64,000 nucleotides of DNA from Candidatus Eiseniibacteriota bacterium (GTDB lineage: Bacteria; Orphanbacterota; Orphanbacteria; Orphanbacterales; Orphanbacteraceae): contig JAJRWB010000014.1 in the NCBI GenBank assembly GCA_024276995.1, positions 124,001-188,000 of the forward strand, read 5' to 3'. The position numbers and the translations under genes are program-made. Of the stretch, positions 35,880-44,601 are shown piece by piece; position 1 is the stretch's first letter, and each line of letters starts with the position of its first letter. The notes beneath the pieces were generated by a model that was given only the letters and a program-made list of their open reading frames with translations, was not told the origin of the DNA and did no database searches.

Positions 35880-37586
35880 GTGTCTGATCGCTGGAAAGTG
35901 ACGGCCGAGCCCCCCGCCGGGGAAATCGGGAACCTCGCTACGGGACTGGCGGTTCGGCCCCTCCTCGCCAAGCTGCTGTGGATGCGCGGCATCACCACCG
36001 TCGAGGAGGGCCTCCGCTTCCTCGACCCGAGTCTCGACGACCTTCACCCTCCGTTCGAACTCTACGATATGGCGGTCGCCGTCGACCGGATCGTCCTCGC
36101 CATGGAGCGAAAGGAGGAGATCGGAATCTTCGGCGACTTCGACGTCGACGGCATCACGGGAACATCGCTCCTCCATCGGTTCTTTCAAAAACTGGGCGTC
36201 GAAACCCATTGCAGACTTCCGAATCGTCTTTCCGACGGGTATGGCCTCTCCCGCGCCGCCGTCGACGACCTCCGAGATAAAGGCGTCCAGCTCCTGATCA
36301 CCGTCGACTGCGGCATCACGGCGGTGGACGAAATCGAATACGCCAACACTCTGGGCATGGAATGCATTGTCACCGACCACCACCAGCTCAAGGAAACGCT
36401 CCCCGATGCCCTCGCCGTGATCAACCCGCGCCGTCCCGAGTGCGCCTACCCTTTCACCGATCTCACGGGCGTGGGGTTGGCGTGGAAATTGGCCGACGCC
36501 GTGGGCGAGAGGATCGGCGAGGATCGCCGGCTCCTCATGGAGGATCTCGATCTCGTCGCCGTCGGGAGCATCGCCGACGTGGCCCCCTTAAGGGGAGAGA
36601 ACAGGATCCTCGTCTCCCACGGCATCGAGCAGCTCGCCAGAACATCGAATCCCGGTTTTCGCCACCTCCTCGACGTGGCGGGGCTCTCCGGGAGGCCCCT
36701 CGGGTATGGTTCGATCGCCTTCAGCATCGCACCGCGAATCAACGCCGCCGGACGGCTCGGCGACGCGTGGCCCGCCTTCGAACTGCTTACCACCCACTCG
36801 GACGAGGTTGCGAGGAAACGGGCGATCGAACTCGATGAGACGAACCGGAAGCGCCAGGTGCTCGACCAGAGGATCTTCGACGAGGTGATGGCCGAACTCG
36901 ACGCCGCCGGCGATCCGGGGGGTATCGTTCTCGCCTCGGAGAGATGGCATGCCGGCGTCATCGGCATCGTCGCTTCACGGCTGAAGGAAAAGTATGCACG
37001 CCCGGCGGTGCTCATCGCTCTGAAGAACGGCTACGGCCGGGGAAGCGCGCGAAGCATACCCGGCTTCCCCCTTCACCTCGCCCTCGAGAAGTGCGGCGAC
37101 CTGCTCGAGCGTTCGGGCGGCCACGCCCTGGCGGCGGGGCTCAAGGTGAAGGAGGAGAAGATCCCCGCCTTCCGGGAGCGGTTTCGGGAACTCTTCCTCG
37201 AAGTCGCCGCCGACGTCGAACCGCCCGGGACGGTCAGCTACGACGCGGAGATCCCCCTGAGCCGCTGCGACGAGGAACTCTTTCACGAGATGGAAAGACT
37301 CGGGCCGTTCGGGCCCGCGAACCGAAAGCCGGTATTCCTCGCCAGGGAGGTCAGCTCGTTCGGCGGTTTTCGGAGGGTGGGGAAGAACCATGTGAAGTTT
37401 CACGTCACCCGCGATGGCGCGTCCCTCGACGCGATCGCCTTCCAGGTGGGCCACGACAAGGCGGCTCTTTGGAGCCGCTACGAGAGGCTCGACCTCCTCT
37501 TTTCCCTCGAAGAGAACCGGTGGGGCGGCAGGACGACGCTGCAGATGAATATCTGCGGTGTACGCGAATCGGAAGGCGGGCGGTAG
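35880..37586 (+). CDS. recJ: Single-stranded-DNA-specific exonuclease RecJ
   Basis: A 568-residue 5'-3' exonuclease of the DHH superfamily. The phosphoesterase motifs are IGIFGDFDVDGITGTSLL, LLITVDCGITA, CIVTDHHQL and SIADVAPLRGENR; the DHHA1 domain shows GRGSARSIPGFPLH and SGGHALAAGLKV. An OB fold closes the protein. The GTG start at 35880 has AGGAGAG upstream; the ATG at 35876 is out of frame. The stop shares a base with the GTG of the next gene. Confidence 0.96.
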   Translation: MSDRWKVTAEPPAGEIGNLATGLAVRPLLAKLLWMRGITTVEEGLRFLDPSLDDLHPPFELYDMAVAVDRIVLAMERKEEIGIFGDFDVDGITGTSLLHRFFQKLGVETHCRLPNRLSDGYGLSRAAVDDLRDKGVQLLITVDCGITAVDEIEYANTLGMECIVTDHHQLKETLPDALAVINPRRPECAYPFTDLTGVGLAWKLADAVGERIGEDRRLLMEDLDLVAVGSIADVAPLRGENRILVSHGIEQLARTSNPGFRHLLDVAGLSGRPLGYGSIAFSIAPRINAAGRLGDAWPAFELLTTHSDEVARKRAIELDETNRKRQVLDQRIFDEVMAELDAAGDPGGIVLASERWHAGVIGIVASRLKEKYARPAVLIALKNGYGRGSARSIPGFPLHLALEKCGDLLERSGGHALAAGLKVKEEKIPAFRERFRELFLEVAADVEPPGTVSYDAEIPLSRCDEELFHEMERLGPFGPANRKPVFLAREVSSFGGFRRVGKNHVKFHVTRDGASLDAIAFQVGHDKAALWSRYERLDLLFSLEENRWGGRTTLQMNICGVRESEGGR

Positions 37587-39739
37587 TGGAGAACAGCCCC
37601 TCCGGCGACGTCCCCCTGGAACCGGAAATCGCCTTCCTTTCCCGGGAGACTCTCGACAGGGAACTGCTCAACAGGGCCTACCGGTTCTCCCGGAAGAGTC
37701 ACGCGGGCCAGCTTCGCCGTTCGGGGGAACCGTTCGTGATCCATGCGCTCGAAGTGGCGCGGATCCTCGACGAACTGCATCTCGACTCGGTGACCATCGC
37801 GGCGGGGCTTCTCCACGATACGGTCGAAGATTCGGAAGCGACCATCGACGATCTCGAGCGGGAATTCGGCGAAGAGATCGCCCACTTGGTGAACGCGGTG
37901 ACGAAAATCGGGGCCCTCCGTTTCGAATCTCCCGAAGCGCTTCACGCCGATAACTACCGCAAGATGCTCCTGTCCATGGCGAAGGATATCCGGGTGATCC
38001 TGATCAAGCTCGCCGACCGTCTTAACAACATGCGAACCCTCGAGTTCCTCCCCGGAAAGAAGATCGAGAGGATCTCCCGGGAAACCCTCGAGATCTATGC
38101 TCCGCTCGCCCATCGCTTCGGAATCGCGATGATGAAGTGGGAGCTTGAAGATTTGGCGTTCAAATATATCGATCCCCCCGCGTATCGATCCTTGGTGGAG
38201 GGGATCCGCTCGAAGCGCCAGGACAGGGAGCGGTATATCGAGGAGTTCAAAGAGCCGCTTATCCGGAAGCTGAAGGAGAACCATATCGAGGCGGAGATCA
38301 TGGGGCGGCCGAAACATTTCTACAGCATTTACCGGAAGATGCGCATGCGCGACAAGACGCTCGACGAGATCTACGATCTCCTCGCCATCCGGGTGGTCAC
38401 GCGGTCGGTCCACGACTGCTACCACGTCTTTGGCCTGATCCACACGCTCTACACGCCGGTGCAGGACCGGATCAAGGACTACATCGCCACGCCGAAGTCG
38501 AACATGTACCAGTCGCTCCACACCACGGTGATCGGGCCGCGTGGGGAGATGGTCGAGATACAGATTCGCACGGCGGAGATGAACGCCACCTCCGAGTTCG
38601 GGATCGCGGCGCACTGGCGTTACAAGGAGGGGAGGAAGAAGGAGAGCGCCCTCGACGAGAGGATGAAATGGCTCCGCCAGGTGCTCGACTGGCAAAAGGA
38701 CCTCACCGACCCGAAGGAATTCATGGAACTGCTCCGCATTGATCTCTTCCAGCAGGAGATCTTCGTATTCACGCCGAACGGCGACCTGCGGCGTCTCGCG
38801 AAGGGGGCGACCGCGCTCGACTTCGCATTCGCCGTGCACACCGAGGTCGGCTACCACTGCATGGGCGCCAAGGTGAACGGGAAGATCGCGCCGCTACGCT
38901 ACGAACTGAAGAACGGCGAAACGGTGGAGATCATCACGTCGAAGTCGGCGAACCCGACCCGGGACTGGCTCGACATCGCCCACACGTCGTCGGCGAGAAG
39001 CAAGATCCGGCGCTGGCTGAAGCAGGAGAACCGGGAGATCGAGAGCCAGACGGGGCGGGAGAAGGTGGAAAGGGAGATGCGACGGAGCGGGGTGAAAGGC
39101 TCGGTGGAGAAGGCGCTCGCCCCTCACTGCGAGGCGCTCGGGTTCCAGGAGGTCGATCAACTTCTCGCCGCCGTCGGAAGGGGAGACCTCGCCGCTCCGG
39201 TGGTCGTCGCCCGGCTGATCGAGCGCCCGCCGTTGCCGACCGAGGAGGAGAAACTATCCCTTGAAAAGATCATCGATCTCACGCGCCGTTCGGAGCGGGG
39301 CGTCCGGATCCAGGGGGTCGACAACCTGCTCGTCCGCTTCGCCCATTGCTGCCAGCCGCTGCCGGGTGACCGGATCACCGGGATCATCACCCGAGGCAGG
39401 GGCGTTTCGATCCATCGCTCCGACTGCTCGAACGCATCGCCCACCCGGGTGGAATCGAACCGCCTCGTGCCGGTCGACTGGGATGTCGAGGGGGGACAGA
39501 CGTTCCCGGTGAAGCTCGTCGTCTTTGCGAAAGATCGCGCGGGACTTCTCGGCGACATCGCGCGGGCGATCGGGCGGATCAAGACGAACATCCGCAGCGC
39601 CGACATGTCCTCCCAGGAGGCGGACGCTTTCGGCACATTCATCGTCGAGGTGACCGGCCTCGATCACCTGGAGAAGGTGACGCGGGTGGTTCTTAAGGTG
39701 AAAGGGGTCAGCGGCGTGGAGAGGCGGGACCTCCTCTGA
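37586..39739 (+). CDS. rel: Bifunctional (p)ppGpp synthetase/hydrolase (Rel/SpoT)
   Basis: A 717-residue stringent-response enzyme. The HD hydrolase domain (about 40-200) is intact with LLHDTVEDSEAT. The synthetase domain has YDLLAIRVVTRSVHDCYHVFG, DRIKDYIATPKSNMYQSLHT (RxKD, the bifunctional type) and VEIQIRTAEM. TGS, Cys-containing (FAHCCQPLPGD) and C-terminal ACT domains follow. The GTG start at 37586 overlaps the recJ stop; longer readings are not supported because they run through recJ in another frame. Confidence 0.96.
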   Translation: MENSPSGDVPLEPEIAFLSRETLDRELLNRAYRFSRKSHAGQLRRSGEPFVIHALEVARILDELHLDSVTIAAGLLHDTVEDSEATIDDLEREFGEEIAHLVNAVTKIGALRFESPEALHADNYRKMLLSMAKDIRVILIKLADRLNNMRTLEFLPGKKIERISRETLEIYAPLAHRFGIAMMKWELEDLAFKYIDPPAYRSLVEGIRSKRQDRERYIEEFKEPLIRKLKENHIEAEIMGRPKHFYSIYRKMRMRDKTLDEIYDLLAIRVVTRSVHDCYHVFGLIHTLYTPVQDRIKDYIATPKSNMYQSLHTTVIGPRGEMVEIQIRTAEMNATSEFGIAAHWRYKEGRKKESALDERMKWLRQVLDWQKDLTDPKEFMELLRIDLFQQEIFVFTPNGDLRRLAKGATALDFAFAVHTEVGYHCMGAKVNGKIAPLRYELKNGETVEIITSKSANPTRDWLDIAHTSSARSKIRRWLKQENREIESQTGREKVEREMRRSGVKGSVEKALAPHCEALGFQEVDQLLAAVGRGDLAAPVVVARLIERPPLPTEEEKLSLEKIIDLTRRSERGVRIQGVDNLLVRFAHCCQPLPGDRITGIITRGRGVSIHRSDCSNASPTRVESNRLVPVDWDVEGGQTFPVKLVVFAKDRAGLLGDIARAIGRIKTNIRSADMSSQEADAFGTFIVEVTGLDHLEKVTRVVLKVKGVSGVERRDLL

Positions 39740-40461
39740 ACGGGAAGGAAAAGAAACCGTTTCCGGCGTACCATCTTTTTCAATCCCCCCTCCTCGACAC
39801 GATCCGGAAGGTGCGCCACGTGGTGGTCGGCCGCCCGCGGGCGCCGGGAATCGCCTCGTTCCACGGGGAACGGGGATCGCCCGGAGTGATCGCCGGCTGG
39901 GAAGGTGCGCCGGCGCCCTTCCTGCTCCGCCAGAGGCACACCGCCCGGGTGGTCGAAGCGCGCATGCCGCCCGGCGGGCCGGTCGTGGCGGACGGCGTGC
40001 TCGATCGCTCGGGCGGCGTCGTGCTGCGGGTGCTCACCGCCGACTGCGTCCCCCTCTTCCTCGTCGACCGCGCCTCGCCCGCCGCCGCTCTCGTTCACGG
40101 CGGCTGGCGCGGTCTCGCCGCGGGGATCGTCGAAGCGGCCCTCGAGCGCCTCTTCGCGTGGGGTGTGAAGGGGGCCGATCTCGTCGCGTGGATCGGTCCG
40201 TCGATCGGGCCGTGTTGCTACCCGGTGGGAAGAGAAGTGGCGGACGCCTTTTCTCCTGCCGCCGTGATCGGCGGCGAACGGGGAGAGCCTCTGCGGCTCG
40301 ATCTGTATGCCGCGGTGCGGGAAATCCTCCTCGAAGGCGGCGTTCTTGCCGGTTCGGTCGAAAAACGCCCCCCCTGCACGAAATGCCGTTCCGACTTCCT
40401 CTACAGCCATAGAGGGGGCGGGTCGGGACGGAATGTGGCGCTCCTTTGGCGGACGGGGTAA
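39736..40461 (+). CDS. pgeF: PgeF/YfiH family (DUF152) peptidoglycan-editing or purine-nucleoside enzyme
   Basis: The family fold uses His, Cys and His metal ligands, here in RQRHTARV, TADCVPLFLVD and VHGGWRGLAAG; later come IGPSIGPCCYPVG and CTKCRSDFLYSHR. The family is copper/zinc dependent and has been assigned peptidoglycan editing and purine nucleoside phosphorylase/adenosine deaminase activities. Coding-like sequence continues upstream of the first canonical start (GTG 39811). A CTG at 39736 overlaps the rel TGA as CTGA and would give 241 residues, close to the family length. The start is therefore uncertain. Confidence 0.87.
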   Translation: MNGKEKKPFPAYHLFQSPLLDTIRKVRHVVVGRPRAPGIASFHGERGSPGVIAGWEGAPAPFLLRQRHTARVVEARMPPGGPVVADGVLDRSGGVVLRVLTADCVPLFLVDRASPAAALVHGGWRGLAAGIVEAALERLFAWGVKGADLVAWIGPSIGPCCYPVGREVADAFSPAAVIGGERGEPLRLDLYAAVREILLEGGVLAGSVEKRPPCTKCRSDFLYSHRGGGSGRNVALLWRTG

Positions 40462-40528
40462 AGAGTTGCACCCCTCTTCCCGATAAGAATACGTAGAGAA
40501 CGCAGCAGCCGTCTGATCCCAGCTTCAG

Positions 40529-40548
40529 GCCGCTTCCGTGGGAGCGGC
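40529..40548 (+). promoter_or_regulatory. Hairpin abutting the STAS gene ribosome-binding site
   Basis: GCCGCTTC (40529-40536) can pair with GGAGCGGC (40541-40548) around CGTG. The ribosome-binding site GGAGG follows at once (40549-40553), and the ATG is 5 nt later. The upstream 97-nt gap shows only a weak promoter candidate (TTGCAC at 40466 and TACGTA at 40490, 18-nt spacer). Confidence 0.35.
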
Positions 40549-40558
40549 GGAGGTAGCG

Positions 40559-40903
40559 ATGAAGATCCATTGCAGTGAACACGAGAGCGTCATCGTGGCC
40601 CGCCTCGAGGGGGAACTGGACGCCGAGAACGTCGCCGTCCTTTCCGAGTTCTTCGAGACCGGACCCGGCAGCGACTACGTCCAGTTCGTTTTCGATCTTT
40701 CCGGGCTGGAGTACATCGACAGCTCCGGTCTCGGCGCGTTCGTCAAGCGGATGAAGGAAGCCCGCAAGAAGGGGGGGGACGTGAAGTTCGTCGCTCCCTC
40801 GGAGGATGTGCGGAAAGTTCTCGAACTGACGAGACTCGACCGGGTGTTCGACATCCGCGAAAGCAGCGAGGAAGCCCGTGAGAACTTCTGCACCGTCTCG
40901 TGA
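40559..40903 (+). CDS. Anti-sigma factor antagonist (STAS domain)
   Basis: A 114-residue SpoIIAA/RsbV-like protein. The phosphorylation motif is LEYIDSSGLGAF with S56 as the likely phosphoacceptor. In partner switching, the unphosphorylated form binds the kinase/anti-sigma factor. ATG 40559 has GGAGG with a 5-nt spacer. The next gene, its presumed partner kinase, starts within its last 26 nt, so their levels are probably matched by coupling. Confidence 0.93.
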   Translation: MKIHCSEHESVIVARLEGELDAENVAVLSEFFETGPGSDYVQFVFDLSGLEYIDSSGLGAFVKRMKEARKKGGDVKFVAPSEDVRKVLELTRLDRVFDIRESSEEARENFCTVS

Positions 40904-41345
40904 CAGAACAGCGCTCCGCCGGGTCCGACCGATCGTACTGGACAGCGATTTCAGGAACCTCGCCGCCGTGCGGCGGTGGCTCAGATCGGTGTGCGCCGCC
41001 GTTCATCTTCCGAAGGAAAGGGAAGGGGAACTGATGGTCGCCGTGGGGGAGGCGGTGACGAACTGCATGAAGCACGCCTATCACGGTGCGAAGGACGGCA
41101 GGATCATGATTTCGAGTTCCCTGGCGGAGGGCTACTTGAATGTCCACATCCGCGACTGGGGCGAGACATTCGACACCGGCCTGTACAACGCGCCCGATCT
41201 CGGCGAAGCCCACGAGGGGGGATACGGCGTATTCCTGATGAAGGAGATGACCGATCGGCTCGAGATCCGGACCGACACTCCCCCGGGGACAGAGATCATT
41301 TTGGGCAAGCGGCTCCCGCCGGACGATGAAGTAGGCCGACATTGA
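40878..41345 (+). CDS. Anti-sigma regulatory serine kinase (RsbW/SpoIIAB-like HATPase)
   Basis: A 155-residue GHKL ATPase. The N box is VGEAVTNCMKHAYHG (N62), the G1 box HIRDWGE (D93) and the G2 box EGGYGVFLMKEMTD. Family members phosphorylate the STAS partner and hold a sigma factor or another client. The GTG start at 40878 overlaps the STAS gene by 26 nt. No cognate sigma factor or PP2C phosphatase is nearby, so the client is unknown. Confidence 0.9.
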   Translation: MRTSAPSRDRTALRRVRPIVLDSDFRNLAAVRRWLRSVCAAVHLPKEREGELMVAVGEAVTNCMKHAYHGAKDGRIMISSSLAEGYLNVHIRDWGETFDTGLYNAPDLGEAHEGGYGVFLMKEMTDRLEIRTDTPPGTEIILGKRLPPDDEVGRH

Positions 41346-41387
41346 GCGGAACCGCCGGGCGGTTCGCGTGTCAGGAGGGATGACCTG

Positions 41388-41777
41388 TTGGAAAAGCCGA
41401 AAGTCCTCGTGGTGGACGACGAGCCGTTTATCCTGAAATCACTCGTTTTCATCCTGAAGAAAGAGGGCTTCGACGTGATCACCGCCACCGACGGCGAGGC
41501 CGCTCTCGAGAAGATTCGAACCGAACGTCCGGCGCTCACCTTTCTCGACCTGATGATGCCCAAGCGCGACGGTTACAGCGTCTGCACCGAGGTGAAGGCC
41601 GACCCCGACCTCGCGTCACTCCATGTCGTTCTCCTGACGGCACGCGGGCAGGAGTCGGATCGACAGCGCGGCTTCGCCGCCGGCGCGGACAACTATATCA
41701 CCAAGCCTTTCTCCCCTTCGAAGGTGATCGCCCTTGCGCGGTCATTCTTCACGGAACCCGCCGGCGAATCCCTTTGA
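41388..41777 (+). CDS. Stand-alone receiver domain response regulator (CheY-like)
   Basis: A 129-residue receiver domain with no output domain. The acidic pair is D10/D11, the phosphoacceptor D54 (LTFLDLMMP), the Thr switch T84 and the conserved Lys K106 (NYITKPFSP). It starts at TTG 41388 with AGGAGG upstream and lies 42 nt after the kinase gene. Its position suggests it acts with the STAS/kinase pair, but no histidine kinase is encoded in the window. Confidence 0.92.
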   Translation: MEKPKVLVVDDEPFILKSLVFILKKEGFDVITATDGEAALEKIRTERPALTFLDLMMPKRDGYSVCTEVKADPDLASLHVVLLTARGQESDRQRGFAAGADNYITKPFSPSKVIALARSFFTEPAGESL

Positions 41778-41803
41778 CTTCCCGCAACTTCCTCTCCTAA
41801 GCT
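41774..41803 (+). promoter_or_regulatory. Candidate promoter of dtd-maf-yjbQ-mtnA
   Basis: TTGACT at 41774-41779 and TAAGCT at 41798-41803 have an 18-nt spacer. The -35 overlaps the stop of the receiver gene. It would give dtd a leader of about 68 nt. Confidence 0.55.
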
Positions 41804-41877
41804 GAAAAGGGACGGTGCGCCCCGTCGAAGAGCGTGGCGCCGTCATCTCCATCCACCCACTGCATGGGAAACGATCG

Positions 41878-42315
41878 ATGCGCGTGGTGCTCCAGCGGGT
41901 TTTGGAAGCGTCCGTCACCGTGGACGGCGAAACGGTCGGCACGATCGGTCCCGGCGTCGTCGTTCTCGCGGCGATCCGCAAGGACGACACCGTCGAGCAG
42001 GTTCGAAAGATGGCGGAGAAGTGCGTCCATCTCCGGATCTTCCCCGGCGAGGGAGGGCACTTCGAGCGGTCGGTGCTCGATCGGGGGGGCGAGATCCTCG
42101 CCGTTTCCCAGTTCACCCTCTACGGCGACTGCCGCAAGGGGAGACGGCCGAGCCTGGCGGCGGCGGCGAGGCCGGAGAGGGCGAAGGAGCTGTTCGACCT
42201 TTTCGTCGACCGCCTCCGCGACCTCGGCGTGCCGACCGCCGAGGGGCGTTTCGGGGCGCTGATGCGGGTGCACCTCGTCAACGACGGCCCGGTGACCTTC
42301 GAGGTGGAGTTCTGA
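41878..42315 (+). CDS. dtd: D-aminoacyl-tRNA deacylase
   Basis: A 145-residue homodimeric enzyme that removes D-amino acids and glycine wrongly attached to tRNA. It begins MRVVLQRVLEASVTVDGE and has SQFTLYGDCRKGRRPSL and RFGALMRVHLVNDGPVTF, which correspond to the SQFTL and NxGPVT-type active-site motifs. ATG 41878 gives the canonical N-terminus. Its TGA overlaps the maf ATG by one base. Confidence 0.95.
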   Translation: MRVVLQRVLEASVTVDGETVGTIGPGVVVLAAIRKDDTVEQVRKMAEKCVHLRIFPGEGGHFERSVLDRGGEILAVSQFTLYGDCRKGRRPSLAAAARPERAKELFDLFVDRLRDLGVPTAEGRFGALMRVHLVNDGPVTFEVEF

Positions 42316-42947
42316 TGCCGCCGGCGCCGCTTCACCCGGTCTGGTCGTTTCTCGACCGGCCGCTCACCCTCGTGTCCCGCTCACCGCGACGCCGGGAAAT
42401 CCTCGATCGGCTCGGCGTGCCCTTCGTCCCCGTCTTTCCGCGGGAGGTCCCCGAGGAAATCCGCTCGGGCGAGACGGCCGGGAGGTTCGTCGTCCGCGTG
42501 GCGAAGGAGAAGGCGCTGAGCGTATCGGCGGCGGGGGAGGAGCGGATTCTCGTCGGGGCGGACACGGTGGTCGTTCTCGACGGCGTGATCCTCACGAAGC
42601 CGACCGACCGGGCCGATGCGGCCGGAATGCTCGGTCGTCTTTCGGGACGGACCCACACGGTGGTCACCGGAGTGGCGGTGATTCACGAGGGGAACGGCCG
42701 GCGGGCGTCGGGCGCGGAAAAGACGCGTGTCACTTTCCGCCGACTCGGCAGGGGCGAGATCGACCGCTACGTCGCGACGGAAGAGCCGCTCGACAAGGCG
42801 GGAAGCTACGCCATCCAGGGTATGGGCGGCCTGTTCGTCGATCGGATCGAGGGATGCTACTATAATGTTGTCGGCCTCCCGGTGACACAACTTGGAGTGC
42901 GCCTTTGCGCGGTCTGCTCCGCGCCGAAGAGAAGCGAAGGGGCGTGA
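42315..42947 (+). CDS. maf: Maf family nucleoside triphosphate pyrophosphatase
   Basis: A 210-residue house-cleaning NTP pyrophosphatase that hydrolyses dTTP, UTP or modified nucleotides. It has TLVSRSPRRREIL (S/T-x-S-PRR), a conserved KEKA motif (VAKEKALS), ILVGADTVVVLDG, KP and LDKAGSYAIQGMG, then GCYYNVVGLPV. The ATG follows the dtd stop as TGATG. It lies 1 nt before yjbQ. Confidence 0.95.
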   Translation: MPPAPLHPVWSFLDRPLTLVSRSPRRREILDRLGVPFVPVFPREVPEEIRSGETAGRFVVRVAKEKALSVSAAGEERILVGADTVVVLDGVILTKPTDRADAAGMLGRLSGRTHTVVTGVAVIHEGNGRRASGAEKTRVTFRRLGRGEIDRYVATEEPLDKAGSYAIQGMGGLFVDRIEGCYYNVVGLPVTQLGVRLCAVCSAPKRSEGA

Positions 42948-42948
42948 T

Positions 42949-43368
42949 ATGTCTGTTTATACAATGACCGTTACGATCGAAAGCGAAGGGAGCGACGACA
43001 TCGCCGACGTGACCGCCTCCCTTCGAAAAGCGGTGGCCGACAGCGGTTTTTCCGACGGCACGGCGACGGTTTTCGTTCCCGGGTCGACCGGGGCGGTGAC
43101 GACCATCGAGTACGAGCCGGGCGTGGTGAACGATCTTCGATCGGCCCTCGAAAGGGCGGTTCCCAAGGAGATCGATTACGCCCACGACCGCGCGTGGGGC
43201 GACGGGAACGGATACTCCCACGTGAGGGCGGCGTGGATCGGCCCGTCGCTGACGGTTCCCTTCACCGCGGGAGAACTGCTTCTCGGGACATGGCAGCAGG
43301 TGGTCATCGTCGATTGCGACAACCGGCCGCGAAGCCGGCGCGTCGTTTTCCAGATCATGGGGGAGTGA
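42949..43368 (+). CDS. YjbQ/UPF0047 family protein
   Basis: A 139-residue protein of the UPF0047 family, annotated in some genomes as a secondary thiamine-phosphate synthase enzyme. It shows the family C-terminus: HVRAAWIGPSLTVPFTAGEL, LLGTWQQVVIVDCDNRPRSR. Conserved His and Asp residues surround a likely metal site (NGYSHVRAAW). The ATG has AGGGG upstream. The physiological role is not firmly established. Confidence 0.9.
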   Translation: MSVYTMTVTIESEGSDDIADVTASLRKAVADSGFSDGTATVFVPGSTGAVTTIEYEPGVVNDLRSALERAVPKEIDYAHDRAWGDGNGYSHVRAAWIGPSLTVPFTAGELLLGTWQQVVIVDCDNRPRSRRVVFQIMGE

Positions 43369-43372
43369 GAAG

Positions 43373-44461
43373 ATGAAACTGCCCGAAACGATCGTTTGGA
43401 CGGGCAAGTCGATCCGGCTGCTCGACCAGACGCTCCTTCCCGGCGCCGTGAAATACAGGGAATGCGCCACGCTCGAGGAGGCGGCGGAGGCGATCCGCTC
43501 CCTCCGGGTGAGGGGCGCCCCGGCGATCGGCGTCATGGCGGCGTACACCCTCGCCCTGGCGATCAGGCGGGACAATCCCCAATCGGCGGCGGCGTTCTTC
43601 GACTCGATGCGGCGAAATGTGGAAGCGATCGACGCCACGCGGCCGACGGCGCACAACCTCGCCTGGGCGCTCCGGCAATGCGCGGCGGTGGCGAAGCGAA
43701 CGGGAAGCGACGATCCCGGGACGCTCTCCCGGGCGGTGATCGACGAAGCGGACCGTATCGCGGCGGAGGATCGCGAACTTTGCCGGCGGATCGGCGCGGC
43801 GGGATCGCCCCTCGTGCCGGACGGCGCCGGCGTGCTCACGCACTGCAACGCGGGCGCCCTCGCCACCGCCGGCATGGGAACGGCGCTTGCTCCGCTCTAC
43901 ATGGCGTGGGAGGAAGGAAGACGGTTCCACGTCTACGCCGACGAGACGCGGCCTCTCTGGCAGGGCGCCCGTCTCACGGCGTGGGAGCTTTCGCAGTCGG
44001 GGATCCCGGTGAGTGTGCTGTGCGACGGCGCCGCCGCGTCGCTGATCGCCTCGGGCAGGATCGACCTCGTCATCGTCGGCGCCGACCGGATCACGGCGTC
44101 GGGCGACGTGGCGAACAAGATCGGAACGTACGGCGTCGCCCTCGCAGCCGAGCGCCACGACGTACCGTTCTACGTAGCCGCCCCGCGATCGACGTTCGAC
44201 CTTTCCCTTTCCGACGGCTCGTCGATCCCGATCGAACAACGTCCCCCCGGCGAGGTCACCGCCCCGCTCGGCACGCCTCTCGCGCCGGCCGGCGTGGAAG
44301 GATGGAACCCGGCGTTCGACGTCACCCCCGCGTCACTCGTCACGCGGTTCATCACCGACGCCGGAGTGATCGCCCCCCCTTTCTACGAGACGATCGGCAC
44401 GCTCTTTGGCGGAGAAGCGACCGGGGGGGGGGAGCGGGAAGGGGGAAATCGTCCCGGTTAA
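43373..44461 (+). CDS. mtnA: S-methyl-5-thioribose-1-phosphate isomerase
   Basis: A 362-residue enzyme of methionine salvage that converts methylthioribose-1-phosphate to methylthioribulose-1-phosphate. It is related to eIF2B alpha. It has LRVRGAPAIGVMAAYTLAL, RPTAHNLAWAL, THCNAGALATAGMGTALA (catalytic Cys), VYADETRPLWQGARLT and VGADRITASGDVANKIGT (catalytic Asp). The last 15 residues are Gly/Glu-rich and are coded across a run of ten G (44423-44432). No other salvage genes are in the window. Confidence 0.96.
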   Translation: MKLPETIVWTGKSIRLLDQTLLPGAVKYRECATLEEAAEAIRSLRVRGAPAIGVMAAYTLALAIRRDNPQSAAAFFDSMRRNVEAIDATRPTAHNLAWALRQCAAVAKRTGSDDPGTLSRAVIDEADRIAAEDRELCRRIGAAGSPLVPDGAGVLTHCNAGALATAGMGTALAPLYMAWEEGRRFHVYADETRPLWQGARLTAWELSQSGIPVSVLCDGAAASLIASGRIDLVIVGADRITASGDVANKIGTYGVALAAERHDVPFYVAAPRSTFDLSLSDGSSIPIEQRPPGEVTAPLGTPLAPAGVEGWNPAFDVTPASLVTRFITDAGVIAPPFYETIGTLFGGEATGGGEREGGNRPG

Positions 44462-44517
44462 AAGAGTTGCGCAATCGTCCCTCTCATTGTATGCTACGAA
44501 GTCGGCGGCGAAATCCG

Positions 44518-44545
44518 TTGACTTTCGCGTCGTTTGGCCTAGACT
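44518..44545 (+). promoter_or_regulatory. Candidate promoter of the rplM-rpsI unit
   Basis: TTGACT at 44518-44523 and TAGACT at 44540-44545 have a 16-nt spacer. The predicted start near 44552 is about 50 nt before the rplM TTG, a usual place for the L13-S9 promoter. Confidence 0.65.
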
Positions 44546-44601
44546 GACTATTTTGCCCGGACCGTCGGGTCCGTTTCGCTGGGAGAAGGAGGGCTAACGC
44601 C

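Noticed and set aside
36944-37585. An N-terminal extension of the Rel/SpoT gene inside recJ
   Set aside because: The extra residues are an out-of-frame shadow of recJ; the GTG at 37586 overlapping the recJ stop gives the normal family N-terminus.
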